This document shows, piece by piece, positions 45,712-54,191 of a stretch of DNA of 64,000 nt. The notes below the pieces were generated by a model that saw nothing but the letters and a program-made list of their open reading frames with translations, was not told where the DNA came from and searched no databases. The DNA comes from Salinimicrobium sp. TH3 (lineage in GTDB: Bacteria; Bacteroidota; Bacteroidia; Flavobacteriales; Flavobacteriaceae). Both the position numbers and the translations under genes were made by a program. Each line of letters opens with the position of its first letter. The stretch's first letter is position 1. The stretch is taken from the NCBI RefSeq assembly GCF_026676115.1, contig NZ_JAPONB010000001.1:496001-560000 (forward strand), given 5' to 3'.

Positions 45712-46622
45712 TTACCGGCTTTCTTTCTTAGGTTGACTATGTACTCGGGATAATCGGTTATAATACCGTCAACACCTAAATTGATCATTTTTTTAATTTT
45801 ATTTTTGCTGTTAATGGTCCAGGGGACAACTTTTATTCCTCTGGCCTGTATTTCCTTTACCTGTTCTTTTGTTCTCAATTGCTTGTAGTAGGGGCCAATG
45901 GCATCGGGAGTGAAGTCAAGGCGGTTTAGTCCTTCTCTCCAGGGAGTCTGGTAGATAAGATAGGAAGTTTTTATATCAGGATACTTTTGCTTCAGGAGGT
46001 TGAGGAAGTTTGCATCAAAAGATTTGATAATCACAACTTCCTCCATTTGATGCTTGCTTACAATTTCCATAATTAATTCTGCAAATTCTTCGGGATGCGG
46101 TTGAAAGATGCCATAATCGGGAGGTCTTGATTTTGCCTCCAAGTAATAGGTAATAGGTTCGAGCCCCTCTTTTTTTCTAAAATTTTCCACTGCCTCAAAT
46201 ATTTCACTGAGAAGAGGCTTGTGAGCATTAGAACTTTGCTGTTGATTGCGAAATTTTTTGTTTTTGAGAGTGCCTGTTGGAAATTGCCTGATGCTATCAT
46301 AGGTCATCCTGTACAGGTTATAGTCTTTTTGTTTTGAACGGCTAATCCTTTTTCCTTCTGGAGTAATAACCGTGGCAGCGGCCATATACGGTTCGTGAGA
46401 AACAACGACTTCTTTATCGGCAGAGATCACAAGGTCCATTTCTATTGCATCTACCCCAAGCGACACCGCACTTATAAAGCCTTCAAGGGTATTCTCCGGG
46501 TACAAAGAAACATTTCCTCTGTGGCCAACTATTTCAAAACCGGGATGAAAAATGACATTTTTGGAACTCACACAGGAAAAAATTAAAATTAAGCTACTAA
46601 ACACCAGAAAAAGGTTTCTCAT
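45708..46622 (-). CDS. Glycerophosphodiester phosphodiesterase, lipoprotein
   Basis: The protein has 304 residues with a lipobox-like IFSC near residue 17. GDPD motifs are complete: GHRGNVSLYPENTLEGF (catalytic His, Arg, Glu, Asn), AIEMDLVISADKEVVVSHEP, and VDGIITDYPEY at the end. It hydrolyses glycerophosphodiesters to glycerol 3-phosphate and an alcohol in the periplasm. Gene is convergent with the receiver gene (4-bp overlap). Confidence 0.92.
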   Translation of the reverse strand: MRNLFLVFSSLILIFSCVSSKNVIFHPGFEIVGHRGNVSLYPENTLEGFISAVSLGVDAIEMDLVISADKEVVVSHEPYMAAATVITPEGKRISRSKQKDYNLYRMTYDSIRQFPTGTLKNKKFRNQQQSSNAHKPLLSEIFEAVENFRKKEGLEPITYYLEAKSRPPDYGIFQPHPEEFAELIMEIVSKHQMEEVVIIKSFDANFLNLLKQKYPDIKTSYLIYQTPWREGLNRLDFTPDAIGPYYKQLRTKEQVKEIQARGIKVVPWTINSKNKIKKMINLGVDGIITDYPEYIVNLRKKAGN

Positions 46623-46733
46623 TTTCCAATTAGTTCTATCTAAAGATATAGAAATGCCGCTTCAAAAACCAGAAAGCCGCCCCTGATTAGGAACGGCTTT
46701 AAAATATTTTTGTGAAACTTTTAGAGAAATATA

Positions 46734-46970
46734 CTATTCTATCTTTTCCTGCTCCACCTGGTCATCGGTCTCATGGATCTCTTCCTCGATCTCCTGTTCT
46801 ACTTTCTCTGCACCCTTTTCTACTTCTCTGGCAGCACGTCGTGTACCGTCTTCAATGTCCTCACCTATTGCCTCTACAGCATCTTCTGTTTTTTCCTGGG
46901 TACTTTCCCTACAAGAGTAGGTTGTCAAGGTCACTCCTGTAATCAATAAACTCAAAAAAATTTTTTTCAT
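46734..46970 (-). CDS. Small acidic lipoprotein, paralogue 1
   Basis: The protein has 78 residues: signal with a lipobox (LTTYSC, Cys20), then a highly charged, Glu-rich helix (EAIGEDIEDGTRRAAREVEK) to the end. The N-terminal signal and the charged repeat resemble the neighbouring product of 47042-47281. Function unknown; such helical lipoproteins may coat or stabilise the envelope. Confidence 0.6.
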   Translation of the reverse strand: MKKIFLSLLITGVTLTTYSCRESTQEKTEDAVEAIGEDIEDGTRRAAREVEKGAEKVEQEIEEEIHETDDQVEQEKIE

Positions 46971-46990
46971 AACTGCTATTTTTTAAAGTA

Positions 46991-47020
46991 AAAAGCCATA
47001 AGAGTAAACTTATGGCTTTA
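46991..47020 (-). terminator. Intrinsic terminator between the two acidic lipoprotein genes
   Basis: AAAGCCATAAG (46992-47002) pairs with CTTATGGCTTT (47009-47019), loop AGTAAA. It lies 22 bp after the 47042 gene on the minus strand, so each paralogue has its own end. Confidence 0.6.
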
Positions 47021-47041
47021 AATTCTTTAAAAAAGAAGGAA

Positions 47042-47281
47042 CTACTGCATGTCGTCAGTTTCGTTCATTTCTTCTTCAATTTCCTGCTCAGTTTCCTCAC
47101 CAGCCTCTTCTATTTCATTTCCTGCTTCTTCAAGACCAGATTCGATGTCTTCTCCTGTTTCTTCAAGATCAGTTTCTACTTCTTCCATTTCAGTTTCTAC
47201 ATTTTCTTCAGTAGTCTCTCTACAAGAGTAAGTAGAAAGAGTAAATGCAGCTACAAGTAATCCTAAAAATAATTTTTTCAT
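47042..47281 (-). CDS. Small acidic lipoprotein, paralogue 2
   Basis: The protein has 79 residues from the ATG at 47281 (an upstream ATG at 47308 adds residues before the signal). Signal with lipobox (LSTYSC), then Glu/Thr-rich heptad-like repeats (VETEMEEVETDLEETGEDIE) with many Glu and very few Lys. It is a paralogue of the 46734 product, in tandem and the same direction. Function unknown. Confidence 0.6.
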   Translation of the reverse strand: MKKLFLGLLVAAFTLSTYSCRETTEENVETEMEEVETDLEETGEDIESGLEEAGNEIEEAGEETEQEIEEEMNETDDMQ

Positions 47282-47383
47282 GTGAGTATGTTTAATTAGT
47301 TGAAACAAATTTAAACTATTTTTTATATATGCAAAGAAGTGTTTAAATAAACTGCTGCAGCCTGAAGGTATAAGGTGAAGTTT

Positions 47384-48622
47384 TTATCGTTTTTTTAAGA
47401 AATATTCTGAAATCATTGTAGTTGCCCCTCTGTTTTTCCTGATATAAGCAGCTGAATTTGAGCCCATTCTTTCCCGGATACTCTTATCACCAACGAGTTG
47501 AGTGAGTGCGGCCCCGGCTTCTTCACTACTTTTAACCGAAAGCAATCCTCCAGATCTTTCGAGTGCTCCTGCTTCGGGAAATTTTGAGTGGTTTTTCCCA
47601 ATGATAACCGGTATTCCAAAAGCGGCAGGTTCTAAAACATTGTGCAGACCTGTTTCTCCGGCGGCACCTCCCACATACGCGATATTCGCATAACTATAAA
47701 TTTTGGTAAGGAGCCCCACGTTATCAATAATTAGCACCTTATAATCCTTTAGCTGCTTACTGTCTTTCTCTGAATATAGTACTGAACTTACCTCAAGCTT
47801 ATTTTGAAATGCTTCTATTTTTTCTTTCTTAATGGCATGTGGAGCAATAATGAACCTGACTCCTGTCTTTGCTTCGTTGATGAAGTTGATTAGCAAATCC
47901 TCATCTTCGGGCCATGTGCTGCCGGCAACGATACACAAATTATTGTCTACAAAATCCTCGACAAAACCTAAATGATTGTTCTGCTCCAGTTGTGCACTTA
48001 CCCTGTCAAATCTCGTATCGCCGCTTACTTCAGAGTTTTTAAAGCCTATTCTATCTAAAAGCTCTTTTGAGTTTTGATTCTGAAGAAAAAAGTACTCAAA
48101 CGCCTCAAGGTATTTTCTCATCCATTTTCCATAGGGCTTGAAAAACACCTGATCTTCCCTGAAAACTCCCGATATCAGTAAAGTTCTGGTCTTTCTTCTC
48201 CTAAGTTCTTCAAGGAAATTGGGCCAGAATTCATACTTTATGAAAAGAGCCCAATCGGGGTGAACAAGGTCAATGAACCTTGAGGCATTTTTTTTGGTGT
48301 CTAGAGGAAGGTAAGTTACCACATCTACCAGGGAAGTGTTTTTCCTTACTTCATAACCTGAAGGGGAGAAGAAGCTTAGCACGATTTTATGTTTGGGAAA
48401 TATTTCCTTTACCTGCCCAATCACCGGCACGGCCTGTTCGTATTCCCCAAGGGATGCTGCATGAAACCATATGGTCCTGTCTGTAGGTGCAATTTCAGTA
48501 GCAAGATGCTCAAAAAGGTCCTTTCTTCCGTGGTTAAAAAGGCGGAGCTTTTCATTATATCTTCCCGCCAGGGGGAGTAACTTTTCAGCAGATTTAATGG
48601 CGAAATTGTAGAGAAAATGCAA
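47384..48622 (-). CDS. waaA: 3-deoxy-D-manno-octulosonic acid transferase
   Basis: The protein has 412 residues from TTG 48622, read as Met-His-Phe-Leu-Tyr-Asn, which is the usual N-terminus in this family; the open frame reaches 48742 but would overlap the divergent gene at 48707. WaaA-type motifs: IWFHAASLGEYEQA, SFFSPSGYEVRK, WPNFLEELRRRKTR, GSTWPEDEDLL, YVGGAAGETGLHNVLEPAAF. The enzyme adds Kdo to lipid IVA at the inner membrane in LPS synthesis. It is divergent from a sugar aminotransferase gene, a related pathway. Confidence 0.9.
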   Translation of the reverse strand: MHFLYNFAIKSAEKLLPLAGRYNEKLRLFNHGRKDLFEHLATEIAPTDRTIWFHAASLGEYEQAVPVIGQVKEIFPKHKIVLSFFSPSGYEVRKNTSLVDVVTYLPLDTKKNASRFIDLVHPDWALFIKYEFWPNFLEELRRRKTRTLLISGVFREDQVFFKPYGKWMRKYLEAFEYFFLQNQNSKELLDRIGFKNSEVSGDTRFDRVSAQLEQNNHLGFVEDFVDNNLCIVAGSTWPEDEDLLINFINEAKTGVRFIIAPHAIKKEKIEAFQNKLEVSSVLYSEKDSKQLKDYKVLIIDNVGLLTKIYSYANIAYVGGAAGETGLHNVLEPAAFGIPVIIGKNHSKFPEAGALERSGGLLSVKSSEEAGAALTQLVGDKSIRERMGSNSAAYIRKNRGATTMISEYFLKKR

Positions 48623-48658
48623 GACTGGTGGTTTGGGTGCTAAAATAATAAAATACCA

Positions 48659-48688
48659 TTGGCAAAAGTGACATTCTTCGTATTTTTG
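48659..48688 (+). promoter_or_regulatory. Predicted Bacteroidota promoter for the aminotransferase gene
   Basis: A -33-like TTGG (48659-48662) and a -7-like TATTTTTG (48681-48688) are 18 bp apart, giving a start site about 48695, only ~12 bp before the ATG at 48707. Good match to TTTG-N19-TAnnTTTG. Confidence 0.55.
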
Positions 48689-48706
48689 TAGTCCTAACTT
48701 TATAAG

Positions 48707-49840
48707 ATGAAAAATATACAAATGGTTGACCTTAAGGGTCAATACGAAAAAATAAAAGATACTGTCAATAACTCTATTTTAGAAGTCCTCGATACCACTG
48801 CCTTTATTAATGGACCCGAAGTTCATGCTTTTCAAAAAGAACTGGAGACTTACCTGGATGTAAAACATGTGATCCCCTGCGCAAACGGTACAGATGCCTT
48901 ACAAATAGCTATGATGGGATTGGGATTAAAACCAGGTGATGAGGTGATCACTGCCGATTTTACTTTTGCGGCAACCGTGGAGGTAATTGCACTCCTTCAG
49001 TTAACCCCTGTCCTTGTAGATGTGGAACCCGATACTTTCAATATCGATCCCGAAGCCATTAAAAAGGCCATTACACCAAACACCAAAGCTATCGTTCCGG
49101 TGCACCTGTTCGGGCAGGCTGCAAACATGGATGCAATTATGGAAATTGCAAGGGAACACGATCTATATGTAATCGAGGATAATGCACAGGCCATTGGTTC
49201 TAATTACCATTTTAAGGACGGTACAACCCAAAAAACCGGAGCAATTGGACATGCTGCGTCCACGTCATTTTTTCCTTCTAAAAACCTGGGTTGTTATGGA
49301 GATGGAGGCGCAATTTTTACTAATGATGATGATTTGGCCCATACCATAAAGGGAATTGTGAATCACGGGATGTATGAGCGCTACCACCATGATGTAGTGG
49401 GCGTGAATTCAAGGCTTGACAGCTTACAGGCCGCAGTTCTTAGAGCGAAACTTCCACAGTTGGACGGGTATAATAAGGCCCGGCAGGAAGCTGCACAAAA
49501 ATATAGCCGTGCCCTAAAAGGTGTAGAGGGTATAACCGTGCCTTATACCGAAGGTGCAGATGATACTCATGTTTATCATCAATACACGATCAAAGTGGCT
49601 AATGGGAAAAGAGATGGACTGGCTAAACACCTGGCAGAAAAAGGTATTCCTCATGGTATTTATTATCCAATCCCGCTCCATAGCCAAAAGGCATATAAGG
49701 ATGAGCGTTATAATGAGGCCGATTTTCCTGTGACCAATCGCCTGGTAGAAGAGGTGATCTCCCTTCCAATGCACACCGAACTTGATGATGAACAAATTTC
49801 CTATATTACAAATACTATAACCGATTTTTTGACGAAATAA
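48707..49840 (+). CDS. DegT/DnrJ/EryC1/StrS-family sugar aminotransferase
   Basis: The protein has 377 residues. PLP-dependent fold: ANGTDALQIAMMGLG, EDNAQAIGSNY (Asp contacting the pyridine), and SFFPSKNLGCYGDGG with Lys192 as the Schiff-base Lys; NSRLDSLQAA and GIYYPIPLHSQKAY complete the family pattern. It transfers an amino group to a nucleotide-linked keto sugar, as in WbpE or related surface-polysaccharide enzymes. The exact sugar is not readable. An amidohydrolase gene follows 7 bp later. Confidence 0.9.
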   Translation: MKNIQMVDLKGQYEKIKDTVNNSILEVLDTTAFINGPEVHAFQKELETYLDVKHVIPCANGTDALQIAMMGLGLKPGDEVITADFTFAATVEVIALLQLTPVLVDVEPDTFNIDPEAIKKAITPNTKAIVPVHLFGQAANMDAIMEIAREHDLYVIEDNAQAIGSNYHFKDGTTQKTGAIGHAASTSFFPSKNLGCYGDGGAIFTNDDDLAHTIKGIVNHGMYERYHHDVVGVNSRLDSLQAAVLRAKLPQLDGYNKARQEAAQKYSRALKGVEGITVPYTEGADDTHVYHQYTIKVANGKRDGLAKHLAEKGIPHGIYYPIPLHSQKAYKDERYNEADFPVTNRLVEEVISLPMHTELDDEQISYITNTITDFLTK

Positions 49841-49847
49841 GTATTAT

Positions 49848-51128
49848 ATGAAGCATCTTCTTTGGGCCTGCACTCTGCTGTTTACTTTTGTAGCTGCTGC
49901 ACAGGACACTTACATTCACAGCGGAAAACTTTTGGATACCAAAACCGGAAAGGTCCTTAACGATCAGACAATTATTGTCTCTGGAAAAAAGATCAGGGAA
50001 ATCAGGGATGGTTTTGTGCAACCGGCAAGAACTTCAGACAGTTTAATTGATCTACGGAACATGTTCGTGCTTCCCGGGTTGACCGATATGCACGTGCACC
50101 TGGAAAGTGAAACCAATCCTTCGAAATACCTGCAGCGGTTTACTAATGATCCTGCAGATGATGCTTTTAATTCTGTTGCTTTTGCCGAAACCACTCTCCT
50201 GGCGGGATTTACTACAGTGCGGGATTTGGGAGGCAGTGGAGTAAATATCTCGTTACGGGACGCCATTAATAAAGGCAAAGTGAAAGGTCCCAGAATCTTT
50301 ACCTCGGGCAAGTCTCTTGCCACCACGGGAGGTCACGCCGATCCTTCAAACGGGATGAACAGGGAATTTGCCGGAGACCCGGGGCCTGCAGAAGGTGTGG
50401 TGAACTCTGTTGAAGATGCAGCCAAAGCAGTGAGGCAACGTTATAAAAATGGAGCCGATCTTATCAAGATCACCGCTACCGGCGGAGTATTAAGTGTCGC
50501 CAAAAGTAGTTCCAATCCGCAGTTCACCCTTGAAGAAATAAAAGCTATCGTAGATATTGCAAAAGATTATGGTTTTCATGTTGCAGCTCATGCTCATGGA
50601 GATGAAGGTATGCAGCGGGCAATAAAAGGAGGGGTTACTACTATTGAACACGGCACCTTGATGAGTGACGCAACAATGGAGCTTATGAAAAAGCACGGTA
50701 CTTATCTGGTCCCCACGATAACCGCAGGAAAAGAAGTGACAGAAAAAGCCGAAATTGAAAATTATTATCCGGAGTTAGTAGTGCCAAAAGCCCGGGAAAT
50801 AGGACCGCAACTTCAAAACACCTTCGGAAAAGCATATAAAAAGGGAGTAAAGATTGCCTTTGGAACAGATGCCGGAGTTTTTGAACATGGCAAAAATGGG
50901 AAAGAGTTTGGTTATATGGTGGAGGCAGGTATGCCGGCACTTGAAGCCATTCAGTCGGCCACCATTGTTCCCGCACAAATTTTGAAGATGGAAAAAGAAT
51001 TAGGACAACTCGCCCCCGGTTTCTTTGCCGATATTATTGCAGTAAAGGAAGATCCCACCAGCAATGTCAAAACTTTGGAAGACGTGCAGTTTGTAATGAA
51101 AGAAGGAAAAGTTTACAAGCATAAATAA
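49848..51128 (+). CDS. Secreted amidohydrolase (imidazolonepropionase/prolidase-like)
   Basis: The protein has 426 residues with a cleavable signal (LLWACTLLFTFVAAAQ). Metal ligands of the amidohydrolase fold are present: TDMHVHLE, DLIKITATGG (the Lys that is usually carboxylated), HVAAHAHGDEG, TIEHGT and AFGTDAG. Relatives in Bacteroidota are periplasmic Xaa-Pro dipeptidases or related hydrolases. It starts 7 bp after the aminotransferase and may be cotranscribed. It is followed by a strong terminator at 51151-51181. Confidence 0.88.
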   Translation: MKHLLWACTLLFTFVAAAQDTYIHSGKLLDTKTGKVLNDQTIIVSGKKIREIRDGFVQPARTSDSLIDLRNMFVLPGLTDMHVHLESETNPSKYLQRFTNDPADDAFNSVAFAETTLLAGFTTVRDLGGSGVNISLRDAINKGKVKGPRIFTSGKSLATTGGHADPSNGMNREFAGDPGPAEGVVNSVEDAAKAVRQRYKNGADLIKITATGGVLSVAKSSSNPQFTLEEIKAIVDIAKDYGFHVAAHAHGDEGMQRAIKGGVTTIEHGTLMSDATMELMKKHGTYLVPTITAGKEVTEKAEIENYYPELVVPKAREIGPQLQNTFGKAYKKGVKIAFGTDAGVFEHGKNGKEFGYMVEAGMPALEAIQSATIVPAQILKMEKELGQLAPGFFADIIAVKEDPTSNVKTLEDVQFVMKEGKVYKHK

Positions 51129-51150
51129 TAACTTGCTAAACATGAAACAC

Positions 51151-51181
51151 TAAAAAGCCGGAGATTTTCTCCGGCTTTTTA
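51151..51181 (+). terminator. Bidirectional intrinsic terminator
   Basis: AAAAAGCCGGAGA pairs with TCTCCGGCTTTTT around a 3-nt loop, giving a 13-bp perfect stem with T-tract in one direction and A-tract in the other. It lies between the amidohydrolase gene and the convergent fabD gene. Confidence 0.85.
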
Positions 51182-51203
51182 GATATTGCCACAAGTCCTT
51201 GTT

Positions 51204-51280
51204 TTGCCTCTTGCCTCTTGCCTCTTGCCTCTTGCCTCTTGCCTCTTGCCTCTTGCCTCTTGCCTCTTGGCTCTTGGCTT
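51204..51280. repeat. Heptanucleotide tandem repeat (TTGCCTC)n
   Basis: Nine perfect copies of TTGCCTC run from 51204 to 51266, followed by two variant copies (TTGGCTC, TTGGCTT). It lies between the terminator at 51151 and the fabD stop at 51294, in convergent, untranslated DNA. Copy number may vary between strains. It is not CRISPR: there are no spacers. A short related heptad run is at 63964-63991. Confidence 0.9.
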
Positions 51281-51293
51281 TTGATTCTAATAA

Positions 51294-52175
51294 TTAAAAT
51301 TCTGCAGAACGCACCTGCACACTTCTGTCTATCTTCTTGACCAATCCCTGAAGCACTTTTCCCGGGCCTACTTCAATAAATTCAGTAGCGCCGTCTTTGA
51401 TCATGTTTTGAACGCTTTGGGTCCATTTTACGGGCGCAGTCAATTGAAAGATCAGGTTTTTCTTTATTTCAGAAGGATCTGTAACGGCAAAAGTGGATAC
51501 GTTTTGATATATGGGGCAGGAAGGGGTTTTAAAATCGGTTTCTTTAATTGCGGCTGCCAGCTCTTCCCTTGCAGGTTCCATTAAGGGAGAGTGAAAAGCA
51601 CCTCCCACGGGAAGGATCATGGCTCTTCTTGCACCTCTTTCTTTTAATTCTTCGCAGGCTTTCTCCACAGCTAAAAGATCTCCGGAAATTACCAGTTGTC
51701 CCGGGCAATTATAGTTAGCAGCCACAACTGTACCTTTAATATCGGCACAAATAGCTTCTACCAGATGATCTTCAAGTCCTAAAACTGCAGCCATGGTAGA
51801 CTCTTCCAGTTCACAGGCTTTTTGCATGGCCAAAGCTCTTTTAGAGACTAATTTCAATGCATCTTCAAATTGCAAAGTTCCGTTGGCGACAAGGGCCGAA
51901 AATTCCCCTAAGGAATGGCCTGCAACCATATCGGGCTTAAAGGAATCTCCCAATACTTTGGATAAAATAACCGAATGGAGAAAAATTGCCGGTTGCGTTA
52001 CCTTTGTTTGCTTAAGGTCTTCGTCGGTTCCTTCAAACATGATATTCGTGATTGAGAACCCTAAAATATCATTGGCTTTTTCGAAAAGTTCTTTTGCAAG
52101 AGGGGATTTCTCATAGAGATCCTGTCCCATTCCTGTGAACTGTGCTCCCTGGCCTGGAAATATATATGCTTTCAT
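51294..52175 (-). CDS. fabD: Malonyl-CoA:ACP transacylase
   Basis: The protein has 293 residues, the normal family length. PGQGAQFTGMG opens the fold, Ser88 in AGHSLGEFSAL is the nucleophile, VGGAFHSPLM carries the catalytic His, and EVGPGKVLQGL closes the domain. It loads malonyl groups on ACP for fatty-acid synthesis in the cytoplasm. It is a single gene flanked by terminators. Confidence 0.95.
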   Translation of the reverse strand: MKAYIFPGQGAQFTGMGQDLYEKSPLAKELFEKANDILGFSITNIMFEGTDEDLKQTKVTQPAIFLHSVILSKVLGDSFKPDMVAGHSLGEFSALVANGTLQFEDALKLVSKRALAMQKACELEESTMAAVLGLEDHLVEAICADIKGTVVAANYNCPGQLVISGDLLAVEKACEELKERGARRAMILPVGGAFHSPLMEPAREELAAAIKETDFKTPSCPIYQNVSTFAVTDPSEIKKNLIFQLTAPVKWTQSVQNMIKDGATEFIEVGPGKVLQGLVKKIDRSVQVRSAEF

Positions 52176-52210
52176 ATCATTGGTGATTAGTCTGCAAAAT
52201 TAGTAAAATA

Positions 52211-52242
52211 AAAAAATCCCTACAGCGAGGCTGTAAGGATTT
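52211..52242 (-). terminator. Intrinsic terminator after the 52260 gene
   Basis: AAATCC-C-TACAGC (52214-52226) pairs with GCTGTA-A-GGATTT (52230-52242), loop GAG, one internal mismatch. On the minus strand it is followed by a T-tract, 18 bp beyond the stop of the FMN-binding-fold gene. Confidence 0.7.
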
Positions 52243-52259
52243 GTCTTATGAAGCTGGTT

Positions 52260-52760
52260 CTAAAGGTTTAATTTTCCTTTTTCGCCAATATCTTTATTGT
52301 CACCTGTAAGGGCACCAACTCCCATTTTAAAGAGGGTAACATACTTATTGGTCTTCGTGTCCCAGTAATATGCCTCTGCAGGAGTAATTTTTATTGCGGT
52401 TAAGTTAGGATCGTCGGGCCCGTCAAACCAGTTGTCGGTTCTGGGGTTGTATAGATCCTCGAGTACTGCCCTGTCTTTGGTGATCTCTGCCTTTCCATAA
52501 AGGCTCATAAATTCCATATCGTCGGGATTACTGTAGAGCAGGTGAACATCGGGATTGGTCTTTAAATTCTGGTTGTGTTCACTATTGCCCATGCTAATAA
52601 ACCAGATATTTCCTTTTTCGTCTACCTTTTTTGTACTCATGGGAATGGCATTTATCGGCTTCTTTTCAAGCCCGGTAACCATCATGGCTACTTTTATGTC
52701 GTCTACCATTTCTTTTAGCTTTTCCCACGATTTCTCTTTATTTAAATTCTCTGTGCTCAT
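52260..52760 (-). CDS. Pyridoxamine 5'-phosphate oxidase-like (general stress protein 26) protein
   Basis: The protein has 166 residues with the split-barrel flavin-binding fold: VAMMVTGLEKKPINAIPMST, NIWFISMGNSEHNQNL, and the closing ITPAEAYYWDTKTNKYV. It matches the general-stress-26 subgroup, which binds flavin and is linked to oxidative stress. Single gene with its own terminator. Confidence 0.82.
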   Translation of the reverse strand: MSTENLNKEKSWEKLKEMVDDIKVAMMVTGLEKKPINAIPMSTKKVDEKGNIWFISMGNSEHNQNLKTNPDVHLLYSNPDDMEFMSLYGKAEITKDRAVLEDLYNPRTDNWFDGPDDPNLTAIKITPAEAYYWDTKTNKYVTLFKMGVGALTGDNKDIGEKGKLNL

Positions 52761-52852
52761 ATCTTTTTTTATGTTTATCCATTTAAATATAAAGGAATTA
52801 GGGAGGGATGTCCTCTAAAGAACTGCTAAAAGAACAGCGAAGCCTGTTAAGA

Positions 52853-53713
52853 TTATGAAAAGCGGCGAATTATTCCTTTTACCTGCGGAAGATAACTGCT
52901 GCCAAATATATTGAGGTGGACCAGGAGGTAATACAGCTGCCACAAAGGAATTCGCTCTTCCCATCCCTGCTGAAGCTGAAAATATGCATGATAAACCTCG
53001 AATACTTCCGAAGGAAAACCCCCAAAAAGTTTCATCATCGCCAGGTCCATTTCTCGGGGGCCATAACATACAGCAGGATCAATGAGGCAAGGCAAACCTT
53101 CTTCATTTGTAATATAATTGCCGCTCCAGAGGTCTCCGTGCAGCAGGGCAGGGGCTTCTTCGGGAATTTCTTCTGAAATATTCTTATAAAATCCTGAAAG
53201 ATCGCCCAGCGAAAACCCTCTTTCTATAGCCATTTTCACCTGTGGCTCCAGCCGCTGACTTACATAGAAATCGGCTGTAGATTTACGTCTTTCATTATAC
53301 TGGGGAAGGCTGCCGATATAGTTGGGCACGTAAAAACCAAATTCTTCTGCCGATGATTTGTGAAGTTTGGAAAGTTGCTCCCCAAATACCTCCCAAAAAT
53401 GGCTTTTTTGAACCCCTTCTTTTTTGTGTTCCAGGAGCAGGTAAGCCATGTCCTCTATTTCTCCCAAACCCAAAACAGCCGGCACATCAAAAGCTTCAGC
53501 TTTTTTCAGGGCTTCAAGGCCCTGCTTTTCGGCAGCAAACATGTTAGGAAATTTTCTCGCAGAATTTATCTTAACGACTTTTTTTCCTTCAGAAGTTTCA
53601 AGAAGGTAAACCTCATTAATACTGCCTCCCGAAAAAAATGTTACTTTGTTTATTTCAAAGCCTTTCCTATTGGCCAGTTCCTTTATGACCTGTTGATCAC
53701 CTGGCACGTTCAT
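52853..53713 (-). CDS. Fructosamine-3-kinase-like protein
   Basis: The protein has 286 residues. Kinase-like motifs: FFSGGSINEVYLLET with the ATP-site Gly and KKVVKIN Lys, LLHGDLWSGNYI (catalytic HGDxxxxN) and CLIDPAVCYGPREMDL (metal Asp). These define the fructosamine kinase family, which phosphorylates sugar amines on glycated proteins so that they fall off. The start overlaps the end of folA by 17 bp, so they are coupled. Confidence 0.88.
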   Translation of the reverse strand: MNVPGDQQVIKELANRKGFEINKVTFFSGGSINEVYLLETSEGKKVVKINSARKFPNMFAAEKQGLEALKKAEAFDVPAVLGLGEIEDMAYLLLEHKKEGVQKSHFWEVFGEQLSKLHKSSAEEFGFYVPNYIGSLPQYNERRKSTADFYVSQRLEPQVKMAIERGFSLGDLSGFYKNISEEIPEEAPALLHGDLWSGNYITNEEGLPCLIDPAVCYGPREMDLAMMKLFGGFPSEVFEVYHAYFQLQQGWEERIPLWQLYYLLVHLNIFGSSYLPQVKGIIRRFS

Positions 53714-54188
53714 AAGTTAGGTAAGTGAATGCGTAATCGTGGCGTTCATCTTTGGGATGGGTTTCAGTAGCTACAAGCTTCCACTTTTTCCCGTCAATTT
53801 CCGGAAAAAAAGTATCGGCTTCAAAAGTTCCGTGAACACGGGTGAGTTCGATACAATCTGCCTTTTCCATTGATAATTTATAGATCTCGCCTCCACCAAT
53901 TACAAAAGGCTGAGGGTCTTCCTTGGCCATTTCAAGTGCTTTTTCCAAAGAATTCACCACGATAGTTCCTTCGGGATTGTAATCCTGCTTTCGGGTAATA
54001 ATAACGTGCTTGCGGTTGGGGAGTAATTGGGGAAAAGTTTCAAACGTCTTACGGCCCATAATGATCGTATGGCCCGTAGTTAATTTTTTGAACCTTTTGA
54101 AATCATCGGGTAAATGCCATACCAGGTCTTTGTCTTTGCCCAATTCATTGTTCTCACCTGCAGCTGCGATCAAAGTAACTTTTCCCAT
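53697..54188 (-). CDS. folA: Dihydrofolate reductase
   Basis: The protein has 163 residues, the usual length. LIAAAGENNELGKDKDLVWHLPDDF has the Trp and the acidic Asp28/Asp29 of the active site, and TIIMGRKTFET and FVIGGGEIYKL bind NADPH. It regenerates tetrahydrofolate for the thymidylate synthase coded at 62918. It sits in an operon with the 2TM gene upstream (3 bp) and the fructosamine kinase gene downstream (overlap 17 bp). Confidence 0.95.
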   Translation of the reverse strand: MGKVTLIAAAGENNELGKDKDLVWHLPDDFKRFKKLTTGHTIIMGRKTFETFPQLLPNRKHVIITRKQDYNPEGTIVVNSLEKALEMAKEDPQPFVIGGGEIYKLSMEKADCIELTRVHGTFEADTFFPEIDGKKWKLVATETHPKDERHDYAFTYLTYERAR

Positions 54189-54191
54189 TTA

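Noticed and set aside
47012-47260. Plus-strand frames antisense to the acidic lipoprotein
   Set aside because: Ser/Phe-rich mirror of Glu-rich codons; the minus-strand product has a signal peptide and lipobox.
48623-48742. N-terminal extension of the waaA frame
   Set aside because: It overlaps the divergent aminotransferase start and its promoter, and the TTG at 48622 matches the family N-terminus.
51204-51280. CRISPR array
   Set aside because: Repeats of 7 bp with no spacers and no cas genes; a simple tandem repeat.
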